Source of the DNA: Crocinitomicaceae bacterium
GTDB lineage: Bacteria > Bacteroidota > Bacteroidia > Flavobacteriales_D > Crocinitomicaceae
Direction: 5' to 3'
Assembly: GCA_030727405.1 (NCBI GenBank)
Contig: JANRBR010000011.1
Location: 36,399 to 100,398 of the forward strand
DNA length: 64,000 nucleotides
Shown: positions 8,493-16,300 of the stretch, piece by piece
Layout: each line of letters opens with the position of its first letter
Numbering within the stretch: position 1 is the first letter of the stretch
Translations under genes and position numbers: made by a program
The notes under the pieces: model-generated
What the model was told of the DNA's origin: nothing
The model's database searches: none
The model's input: the letters and a program-made list of their open reading frames with translations, nothing else

Positions 8493-9443
8493 TCCGTGAC
8501 CGGATTTAGACTGAAATAATTTATTCCATTTCACTTGAATAACCGTTGGATTCATCAAGTTTCCATCCGTAATCAGTAAATCACCATTCTTTTTGAATGC
8601 CATGGCAGAGGGATGAGAGAAGGTGTTTTTATCAAGTGATGTGAAGTTGACGATTTCGCCAAATTGATTGAAAACAACAAGCGAGTGATCCGTGCTTGAC
8701 AAAACATATATCTCGTTTGTTTTTGGATGAACCGCAATTGCCGAAGGCGTAAAATTCATTGATTCTAAGGTATCGTCCATGATGCTCAAATCAGAATGAG
8801 GAGCAATTAAGTTGTTTTTTATCGCAAAAGCCTCGATGTCTTCCCCAGAAATAGAGAATAAGGGTTGTGAGTTTAATTTGTGTTGATTCAGGTTGTAGGC
8901 ATAAACAGAGCTGTTGCTGTAGCCTTCCATGCGTTCTTCGTTTGAAGCGATTAAAAACAAACGGTTCGTTTCCTTGTGGTAGCAAACACTTGTTGCTTCA
9001 AATTGCTCATTCTCCAAATTCAAGGTAGTCAAGGAAGTTGAATCGTACGGAGCACAGAAAAAATGAATGTGTTTGGCATCATCCACCAAAAGCAAGGTAG
9101 AATCGATGGTGGAAATGTTTTTGATTTTCGCTCCAATGTCCCAAGTATTGAAGGGAGTAACGCTATGACCATCCAAGTCGTAGAGAAACATCATCCCACT
9201 CTCTTGATTCAATCCAAGTAAGTGTGTTGAATCCAACAAGGTTACATCCGAAAAAGGTTGAATCCCCATCGGCAATGTTTCCACTGAATTCGGGTGTTGT
9301 AAATCAAAATAACCATCTTCTTTTTGAAAATTACTAGCCTTTTTGAAGTAGTAATTCTCCACGCCAACTTTTTGCAAAGAACGAGCAGCAATGAAGGACA
9401 TCGTTGCTAAAACAAAAGAAAAGAAGTACTGTTTCTTGTTCAT
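8475..9443 (-). CDS. Secreted/periplasmic beta-propeller protein, SdiA-regulated-like
   Basis: The 322-residue product begins MNKKQYFFSFVLATMSFIAARS, an N-terminal signal or anchor segment. The rest consists of propeller-like blades; the C-terminal part (AIAVHPKTNEIYVLSSTD, then HPSAMAFKKNGDLLITDGN) resembles the SdiA-regulated (YjiK-like) family, whose function is unclear. The open frame runs upstream to 9548, but a TAAATTTG -7 element at 9452-9459 lies inside that extension, so the ATG at 9443 is chosen. Confidence 0.7.
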   Translation of the reverse strand: MNKKQYFFSFVLATMSFIAARSLQKVGVENYYFKKASNFQKEDGYFDLQHPNSVETLPMGIQPFSDVTLLDSTHLLGLNQESGMMFLYDLDGHSVTPFNTWDIGAKIKNISTIDSTLLLVDDAKHIHFFCAPYDSTSLTTLNLENEQFEATSVCYHKETNRLFLIASNEERMEGYSNSSVYAYNLNQHKLNSQPLFSISGEDIEAFAIKNNLIAPHSDLSIMDDTLESMNFTPSAIAVHPKTNEIYVLSSTDHSLVVFNQFGEIVNFTSLDKNTFSHPSAMAFKKNGDLLITDGNLMNPTVIQVKWNKLFQSKSGHGLIFGR

Positions 9444-9451
9444 GGTTACAA

Positions 9452-9459
9452 CAAATTTA
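9452..9459 (-). promoter_or_regulatory. -7 element of the propeller gene
   Basis: TAAATTTG on the minus strand matches TAnnTTTG and ends 9 nt before the ATG at 9443. Confidence 0.5.
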
Positions 9460-9502
9460 ACGCAAAATTCCATTACTTTTATCATTTGCAACATTTTTGT
9501 AA

Positions 9503-10021
9503 ATGAGTTATTGTCAATATTGTCGAAATCTCCCGCCAGATAACCCACACCGCCGTTATCACGATGAAGTTTATGGTCGAAAAATAAGCGATGACAACGA
9601 ACTATTCGGTCGTTTGATTTTAGAAATGAATCAAGCAGGATTGAGTTGGGACATCATTCTAAAAAGAGAGGCCCATTTTCGAGTCGCGTATGATGGATAC
9701 CAAATCGATGCCGTTGCTCGCTATAATCAAGCAGACATTGACCGTTTGATGCAAAACCCAGGTGTCATCCGCAACCGTTTGAAAATAGAAGCAGCTATAT
9801 ACAATGCAAAGCAAATTCTTGCGTTAAAGGAAGTGCATGGTTCCTTCATTGATTGGATAGAAGGACAGCAGATAAAAAATAAAGAAGAATGGGTAAAAGT
9901 CTTCAAAAAGAACTTTAAATTTGTTGGACAAGAGATTGTGAATGAATTTTTACTGAGCATCGGTGAGATGGAAGGATCACACGAAAGCGATTGCCCAATT
10001 TTTCAACAGCTAAATAAATAA
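9503..10021 (+). CDS. tag: DNA-3-methyladenine glycosylase I
   Basis: This repair enzyme excises 3-methyladenine from alkylated DNA. The 172-residue product has the Tag signature: the zinc-binding N-terminal Cys region (SYCQYCRN), YHDEVYGRKISDDNELFGRLILE, and the substrate-pocket QAGLSWDIILKRE. It ends with the His/Cys pair (SHESDCPI) that completes the zinc site. It is slightly shorter than the E. coli enzyme. It is divergent from the propeller gene with a 59-nt gap, and the next gene starts 2 nt after its stop. Confidence 0.93.
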   Translation: MSYCQYCRNLPPDNPHRRYHDEVYGRKISDDNELFGRLILEMNQAGLSWDIILKREAHFRVAYDGYQIDAVARYNQADIDRLMQNPGVIRNRLKIEAAIYNAKQILALKEVHGSFIDWIEGQQIKNKEEWVKVFKKNFKFVGQEIVNEFLLSIGEMEGSHESDCPIFQQLNK

Positions 10022-10023
10022 CT

Positions 10024-10701
10024 ATGAAATCATTGATGACTGCCAGTTTACTCTTCCTTGTAAGTTCATTCGTACAAGGACAAGTTGGAATTGATGCTGG
10101 AACCGGTATTTTAAGCGGATTTGGAGCGCCTAAATCATTCACTAATTTACACATCGGTGTGGAAGTACCTCGAGGAACCGATCAATCTGTTTACGGACGT
10201 TTAAGCTATTTCTTCCCTGTGAATGAAGCAGATTCCTATGCAACAATGGTAAGCGCCAACAACACGAACATTACGCCTTACAATTTGACCGTCAATTACA
10301 ACCGTTCAACGAATTACACCTTGTTTGAGGCGGGAACTAGAAAATACATTGGCAACGACTACGATTTTGGATTCTCCGGATATTCAGGATCCAACTTTAT
10401 GGTCATTGTGAACAAGGTCAAAAATAATTACGAAGAAAAGGACGCCACAGGAACATATACATGGTCGAACAATTACGCATTGAGTCCAGGTGAAGAACGA
10501 GAAGGAACCGTTTTGAGCATAGGTGTTGGATTGCAACTAGGCGTTAAATACACGTTTCCAGCCGCTGGGTCGATTTACGCCGACATAAGTGGACAGTACT
10601 TGCTTTTTGGACAAGCGAGTAATCAGACAGCTTTCAATAGCCAATTGTTATCCAATATTTTCTTCTTGTTCAATATCGGATTCAGAAAAGACCTTTATTA
10701 G
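10024..10701 (+). CDS. Predicted outer-membrane beta-barrel protein
   Basis: I do not recognise a specific family. The 225-residue product has a signal peptide (MKSLMTASLLFLVSSFVQGQ). The rest has alternating polar/aromatic strands with Gly/Asn turns (RLSYFFPVNEADSY, NYTLFEAGTRKYIGNDYDFG) and ends FNIGFRKDLY with an aromatic last residue, typical of small barrels. It begins 2 nt after tag, so it is probably co-transcribed with it. Its 3' end overlaps aroK by 20 nt. Confidence 0.6.
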   Translation: MKSLMTASLLFLVSSFVQGQVGIDAGTGILSGFGAPKSFTNLHIGVEVPRGTDQSVYGRLSYFFPVNEADSYATMVSANNTNITPYNLTVNYNRSTNYTLFEAGTRKYIGNDYDFGFSGYSGSNFMVIVNKVKNNYEEKDATGTYTWSNNYALSPGEEREGTVLSIGVGLQLGVKYTFPAAGSIYADISGQYLLFGQASNQTAFNSQLLSNIFFLFNIGFRKDLY

Positions 10702-11206
10702 TCACCAATAATCTTTCCGTTTCCTCTATTAGTTCAGGAATGGAACCATCTCCGTTCAAAATGAAGTGAGCTTGCTCATATATTTCCGCACGCAGCTCCA
10801 ATAGGTCGTTTATTTTTGATTGAATGTCAGGAACATCCGTCAGAAGTGGTCTTTCTCCATTATTTGACACACGCTTCACTAATTGCTCTACCGTTAACTT
10901 CAGGTAAAACACGGTGCCTAGTTCTTTTAAACGATCCATGTTTCCATGAAAGCAAGGCAGTCCCCCACCCGTCGCAACAATCAGACATTCACCATTGAGC
11001 GCATCCAGGAATTGTTTTTCCCACAGGCGAAAACCGGACTCTCCATCTTTTTCAAATAGTTCCGCTATGGATTTTTGTGATTTTGCTTCGATCCACTCAT
11101 CCGAATCGAGAAAGGGCAAATTTAACCCTTGTGCCAACGCTTTTCCAAGGCTAGATTTCCCTGCACCCATCATTCCCACTAAAAAAATTGGCTTCTTCAT
11201 CTGCAT
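10682..11206 (-). CDS. aroK: Shikimate kinase
   Basis: This enzyme phosphorylates shikimate at O3 in the pathway to chorismate. The 174-residue product has Walker A GMMGAGKSS (residues 11-19), the shikimate-binding DSDEWIEAKSQKSIAELFEKDGE region, ATGGGLP and a NGERPLL lid arginine. The start could be the ATG at 11206 or the one two codons later (11200, giving MKKPIFLVG). It overlaps the convergent barrel gene by 20 nt. A DAHP synthase homologue of the same pathway lies far away at 61.9 kb. Confidence 0.96.
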   Translation of the reverse strand: MQMKKPIFLVGMMGAGKSSLGKALAQGLNLPFLDSDEWIEAKSQKSIAELFEKDGESGFRLWEKQFLDALNGECLIVATGGGLPCFHGNMDRLKELGTVFYLKLTVEQLVKRVSNNGERPLLTDVPDIQSKINDLLELRAEIYEQAHFILNGDGSIPELIEETERLLVTNKGLF

Positions 11207-11273
11207 TTGGATCCTTGAAAATCAACGAATTGCTTTTTTTTCGCAATTTTCATTCAAATTTACTGCAATAATG

Positions 11274-11304
11274 TTGTGATAACAAAAGAATAATCATATC
11301 TTTG
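11274..11304 (+). promoter_or_regulatory. Promoter of tRNA-Lys
   Basis: TTG (11274-11276), a 20-nt spacer and TATCTTTG (11297-11304) fit the Bacteroidota -33/-7 consensus exactly. The -7 is followed by CACCCG, and the tRNA 5' end is 15 nt downstream. The rpsF promoter has the same arrangement. Confidence 0.8.
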
Positions 11305-11318
11305 CACCCGAATTTAAT

Positions 11319-11391
11319 GATTCCGTAGCTCAGCTGGTAGAGCAATACACTTTTAATGTATGGGCCCTGGGTTCGAATCCCAGCGGGATCA
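11319..11391 (+). tRNA. tRNA-Lys(UUU)
   Basis: A full cloverleaf is visible. The acceptor is GATTCCG with CGGGATC (one T-G pair), followed by a D arm with GCTC/GAGC. The anticodon stem is ATACA/TGTAT around the loop CTTTTAA, giving anticodon TTT. A short variable loop leads to the T arm CTGGG-TTCGAAT-CCCAG. The discriminator base is A at 11391. CCA is not encoded; the following bases are CAA. Confidence 0.98.
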
Positions 11392-11515
11392 CAAACAAAA
11401 GTCCACTTCGAAAGAAGTGGGCTTTTTTTGTTTAAAACGCGTTTGAAATTCATTTCAAAAAGCGGAGAAAACAAAAAAAGCACAAACTTTGCAACGCAAA
11501 GTGGACTTTTGTTTG
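11392..11515. repeat. Nested ~124-bp imperfect palindrome abutting tRNA-Lys
   Basis: Three nested inverted pairs share one centre near 11450. The outer pair is 17 bp and perfect (11392-11408 with 11499-11515). The middle pair is 13 bp and perfect (11421-11433 with 11469-11481). The tip is 8 bp and perfect (TTTGAAAT 11442-11449 with ATTTCAAA 11452-11459). The left arm starts on the base after the tRNA discriminator and includes the tRNA terminator hairpin. Confidence 0.85.
11403..11429 (+). terminator. Rho-independent terminator of tRNA-Lys
   Basis: The stem CCACTTC/GAAGTGG with loop GAAA (11403-11420) is followed by GC and seven T. It starts 12 nt past the tRNA and is embedded in the left half of the larger palindrome. 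Confidence 0.9.
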
Positions 11516-11904
11516 ATTTGAGCCACAATTAGGGAATACGCGCCAGCGTAATCCCAGCAAACAACTTCTTTTTCAATCGCGTTTAAAATTCATATCGATG
11601 TTTTTTGAACGATCATTGCATTGCAGTCCATGGCATGCCCCACCTGCAGCATATTCATTCATGAAAGATTGTTGAATATTTTAAAAAGGGCTTGTCAATG
11701 AAAGCAATTGCAAAACAATGAGATGCCTCTAGTCGATCGTAATTTGACATTAATCGCTTCTAGTTTAATTTGTAGTACCCTTTTTAGTCCCCTCACGATC
11801 CAACAAAACGAAATTACATGAAAGCGAGAAATCCTTTATGGAAATCCCGCTTTTTTAAAGGTTTTACCGGACACTACTGACATCTTTTCAAATTAGGATT
11901 ATAT
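11516..11904. other. Non-coding stretch with a terminator-like hairpin
   Basis: I see no gene in these 389 bases. They hold the left copy of a direct repeat (11620-11683). At 11823-11856 there is an imperfect GC-rich hairpin (GCGAGAAATCC/GGAAATCCCGC) with six T after it. It looks like an intrinsic terminator although no gene precedes it, so it may be a remnant of deleted sequence. Confidence 0.45.
11620..11683. repeat. Direct repeat, left copy
   Basis: A 17-bp block (ATTGCAGTCCATGGCAT, 11620-11636) and an exact 26-bp block (11658-11683, starting TTCATGAAAGATTGTTG) recur in the same order and spacing at 13209-13269. The 3' block contains a small inverted repeat, ATATTCA/TGAATAT. Confidence 0.8.
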
Positions 11905-13080
11905 TTGCGAGTATCCAAGTTAGTCTTCGTTTTGAATAGCTATATCCGTATCTTTTTTTTCATCATACCCACACTTCTTCATGTAGTGCAGGCACAATCG
12001 ACTTTCGATTCGATTGTGAAACCAAAGAAATTCATGGGTTTTGCGCCTTTGTCAGATACCATTTCGGAAGACAAAAATGGTTTGTTTGCACTACCCTTAT
12101 TGTACTTTACACCAGATACTCGCTGGGCAGCCGGAGCAGCAGGTGTTTATTATTTTAAAGTCAAACCATCTGAGGAGCATGTTACACCGCCAAGGGTTTC
12201 TTACATTCAGTTTTTAGCTGATTACACTCAAAATAAACAGCTAGATACCTGGGCTTCATGGCATGTGTTTACCCAAGATGAGAATTATTTACTGAAAGGT
12301 GATGTCCGTTACCGAGATTTCCCCGATCGCTTCTACGGAATTGGCAACGATACTGATTTGTCACAAAAAGAGCAATATAGTTACCAGCTCTTTGTTTTGA
12401 AGTCACTTCAGCTCAAGAAGGTCAAACCCGGTTTCTTTTTAGGTTTTGATTATGAGTTGCGTTATGAATACAATTTCAAGCATGCCAACAATGGTATTTT
12501 AGGAAATGGCACTATTCCCGGTTACAAGGGTGGAGTTGGTTCAGCACTTGGCTTAGTGTCCATCTTAGATACCAGAGACAACATCATCAATCCATATAAG
12601 GGTCGCTACGCCGAGTTTTCTACTTACTTTTTCTCGCCTCTTTTAAAGAGCACTTTTTCTTTTCAGACCATCAATGCAAGCTATCAGCAATATTGGCAAC
12701 TCAAACCCAAACATATTTTGGCTTGGCAGACCAAAGCCAGATTTTCTTTTGGCGAAGTCCCTTTCTTAGATTTATCCACCCTTGGAAACGACGATATTTT
12801 GCGTGGTTATCCAAAAAACCGTTTTAGAGACAAGCATTTTTTTGCCACCCAACTAGAATACCGCTTTCCTTTGTTTTGGCGCTTTGGAGGGGTTGCATTT
12901 GGCGGCATTGGCGATGTCTTTGGTCCGTCATCAACTTTAAGTTCGAGTCATTTGAAATATTCAATAGGAACCGGACTCCGTTTTGTAGTAGACCCAGCGG
13001 AGCGTTTGAATATCCGATTAGACTACGGTTATGGCCGAGATGGTGGTTATTTTTATTTTTTGGTTGGGGAGTCATTTTAA
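11905..13080 (+). CDS. Omp85/BamA-type outer-membrane beta-barrel protein without POTRA domains
   Basis: The C-terminal half resembles the bacterial surface antigen (Omp85) barrel: DTRDNIINPYKGRYAEFSTYF, ILRGYPKNRFRDKHFFATQLEYRFPL (the RGY lid-lock motif), and a final strand ending VGESF. No POTRA repeats precede it, only a signal peptide ending HVVQAQ, so it is a barrel-only family member of unknown substrate. The frame opens at TTG 11905, but TATATTTG at 11901-11908 looks like its -7 element. The TTG at 11932 (then NSYIRIFFFIIPTLL) may therefore be the real start. Direct repeats flank the gene. Confidence 0.85.
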   Translation: MRVSKLVFVLNSYIRIFFFIIPTLLHVVQAQSTFDSIVKPKKFMGFAPLSDTISEDKNGLFALPLLYFTPDTRWAAGAAGVYYFKVKPSEEHVTPPRVSYIQFLADYTQNKQLDTWASWHVFTQDENYLLKGDVRYRDFPDRFYGIGNDTDLSQKEQYSYQLFVLKSLQLKKVKPGFFLGFDYELRYEYNFKHANNGILGNGTIPGYKGGVGSALGLVSILDTRDNIINPYKGRYAEFSTYFFSPLLKSTFSFQTINASYQQYWQLKPKHILAWQTKARFSFGEVPFLDLSTLGNDDILRGYPKNRFRDKHFFATQLEYRFPLFWRFGGVAFGGIGDVFGPSSTLSSSHLKYSIGTGLRFVVDPAERLNIRLDYGYGRDGGYFYFLVGESF

Positions 13081-13399
13081 GGAGCAAAAATTATAAAAAA
13101 ATATTCACCTATATTTCTTTCATGAAAACAGGTGGCGCTTTGCATGTTAAAATAGATGCTTTTAGCTTCCTTACCCCATTCTATGTAGAAAAAATTATTT
13201 CGGCCATTATTGCAGGCCATTGCATATCCTAGCCTATAATATATTCATGAAAGATTGTTGAATATTTTAGATAGCTTTTCATAAAAACTAATACTATGTA
13301 TTTGTTTATCACAATTTACCTCTTTTAAAAAAGCGCCGTTTTACGCAAATTACAAAACACTGTTAAACGCAATAAAGAATTTCTTTTCATCGATTGACA
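13081..13399. other. Intergenic region with right direct-repeat copy
   Basis: These 319 bases separate the Omp85 gene from the convergent SprB-repeat gene. Besides the repeat copy at 13209-13269 they hold a 36-codon ATG frame (13122-13232) that runs into the repeat and has no recognisable features. No terminator hairpin with a T-run is evident. Confidence 0.5.
13209..13269. repeat. Direct repeat, right copy
   Basis: ATTGCAGGCCATTGCAT (13209-13225, two mismatches to the left copy) and the identical 26-bp block at 13244-13269 repeat 11620-11683 in the same orientation. Confidence 0.8.
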
Positions 13400-16300
13400 T
13401 TAACGAATGACATTAACATGTCCTACCATGACTCTTGATACGGAAACATTATCTTTATATAAGATTTTCCATGTGTAAGTACCAATTTGGACGTTTTTAT
13501 TTTCCTTATACCTTCCATTCCAACCTTTTGATACATTATCCGTTTCCCAAATCATTTCTCCCCATCGATCAAAGATTTCAAGTTTATACGATTGTAGTAT
13601 GTCGACATTTGAAAATACAGGTAAAAATACTTCATTGATATTATCATCATTTATTGTGATGGTATTTGGCACATACACACTTAGATTTTCAACCAAAGAA
13701 AATACATAGGAAGTAGTGTCAACGCATCCATTCGTATCGATAACGGATAATATGACTAAATACGTTCCAACTTGTTCCTCAGGGTAATAATGAATGGGAT
13801 TTTCCAAACTTGAATTCGGACTTCCATCTCCGAAACTCCAGTGATAATCGCTAATTGCTCCATTTGAAGTATTCTGCAAGGCCAATTGTCCTGTGTAAAA
13901 GTCTATTCCACCAGAACTAGTAACAAAACTTGCATCAGGACCAGCGAAAACACAAACTAAACTATCTGCACTTAATGTATCAGTACATCCAGCTGCGTTT
14001 GATATGATTAAACTAATATTATAACAACTAGGCTGGGTAAACGTAATCGTTGCATTTTCCGTGCTTGAAGTTGAACCATTTCCGAAATTCCACAAGTAAT
14101 TTGTGTATGATCCAGAACTCGAATTATTGAATGTAACGGTCAAAGGAGAACACCCTGAAGTTGCACTTGGATTGAAATTAGCGACAATTGGTGCTGGTTG
14201 AGATATGGTAAAACTCAAGGGGATTTGACATCCTTGATTATCACTTACCATAACGCTATAGTTTCCTGCGCTTAATGAATCAATCATAGATAATGTCTCT
14301 CCATTATTCCATAATATGTCATATGGGGAAATACCACCACTTATAGCAAGGTTGATAAACGCATCGCTGCCACCATAACAATTCAAGTTGTTTACTGTTG
14401 GAGTTACAATCAGTGGGTTAACCGGATCCTCAACCGTTAATGTCGTGTTAATGATACATCCAAGCGCATCCGTTACTGTCACGCTATAATTCCCCGAAGA
14501 TAGATTGTTGATGTCCTCTGTGGTCTCGCCATTACTCCAACTATAATTATATGCTGGTGTTCCGTTCAAAACACTAATATCAATAGATCCTGTCGAAGTG
14601 TTAAGACACGATGGATTGATAACAGTACTCGTCAAGCCCATTTCACCCAATGGTTGGACAATGGTAAAGGTCATTGTAGTACTACAATTTAAAATATCCG
14701 TGACTAAAACGGTATACGTACCTGTGGACAATCCATTGATGCTAGAGGTGGTTTGACCATTATTCCATAAGTAATCATAACTTGGTGTACCCCCTTGTGC
14801 ATTTATGCTAATGCTTCCATTATTACCTCCGAAACAACCTATATTGGTTTGATTCCCATTAATGCTTAATGCCGATGTTGGTTCCGTGATGAATGATTGA
14901 TTCGTAATCGAACAACCATTCGCATCGGTAATCAAAACGCTGTAACTTCCGGCAGGTAAATTAATCAGATCCTCTGTTGTTGCACCATTTGACCACAGGT
15001 ATGTATATAAAGGTGTACCGCCGAAAACCGTTAATTGAATGAAACCAGAGGTATCTCCTTGGCAACTAATATTTCCTTGAACAATACTTGAAGAAAGTGT
15101 AATAGAAGATGAAAGTACGGTTAAATTCAATGTAACAATGGAATCACACCCATTGACCGCCTGAAGCGTATGCGAATAAGTTCCTGATGTGGATAATGTT
15201 TGTCCATAAAACTGAGTTGTTGTACCTTGGCAGATGGTTAAGGAACTACTTGAGCTGAAAACAGGATTCACGGTTATGGTATACGTAAATGTGTCTCCTG
15301 CACAACCAAGTGAGCTTGTTGGAATGATGCTGTATATTACATCTTGATTTCCAGTTGTCGTATTGGTCAAGGTCTGTACAATATTACCCGTTCCTGAACC
15401 TTCTCCACTGACATTATTGTTAGGTACTGCACCCCAAGCATAAGTGATACCCGTCATGCCATTGGATACATCTTGATCATTAAGCTGGATTGTAATTGGT
15501 AAATCTGAACATATTGTGTAAACGCCAGAAATACCTACTGGCTCTGGATTGACAGTGACTGTATACGTAAATGGGTTTCCAGAACAACCATTCGAACCTA
15601 TTGGAGTAATGCTATAGGTGATTGTAACTGGACTACCTGTGGTATTGGTGTAAACATCCGTAATGTTGCTAGCGGAAGCTGTCGTACGATTAGGACCTGC
15701 TGGAACAACTGACTGATTGCTTGAACTTACCGTATACGTGTAGGTGTCACCACTGCCGGTTATAAGGTTATCTAGATTCAAGTTTAAGGCAACATCACTA
15801 CAAATACTTGCCGTTTGTGCAGATACTACTGGTTCAAGATTGACGGATAAAATTAATTCATCACTCTCAGAGTTACATGGTCCTGTAGGATTTGCTGAAG
15901 TAAGGGTTAAAGTAATCGTTCCTCCAAAACTTGGCGTAAATGTTGTTTGCAAGTTATTGGCATTTCCAAAAGTTCCTCCATTGGATGGACTTACAGACCA
16001 AGTTCCTGTGCTTGCTCCACCACTTATCGTTCCATTCAAGTATACAGTTGCATTTGGAATCAAACAGATTTGTTGGTCTAGTCCTGCATTGACAACAACT
16101 GCTGGGTCAATAGTAATCACTTCGGAAACACTAACAGAGTAACAGGGTCCTACAGGATTAGATGTTAATGTAAGAGTAACCGAACCACCGGCTATGTCTT
16201 GTGCTCCAGGTATGTAAACGGTATTTAATGAAAAAACATTTGTAAAAGCTCCATCACCATTAGATGTCCACATGGGAGAAAAAAATGAACCTCCACCCCA

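Noticed and set aside
11319..11515. Phage or element attachment site at tRNA-Lys
   Set aside because: No integrase, no second copy of the tRNA 3' end and no phage genes are seen; the palindrome alone does not support integration.
13122..13232. 36-codon ATG frame overlapping the right direct repeat
   Set aside because: No ribosome-binding or promoter evidence, no recognisable features, and the corresponding part of the left repeat is not kept in frame.
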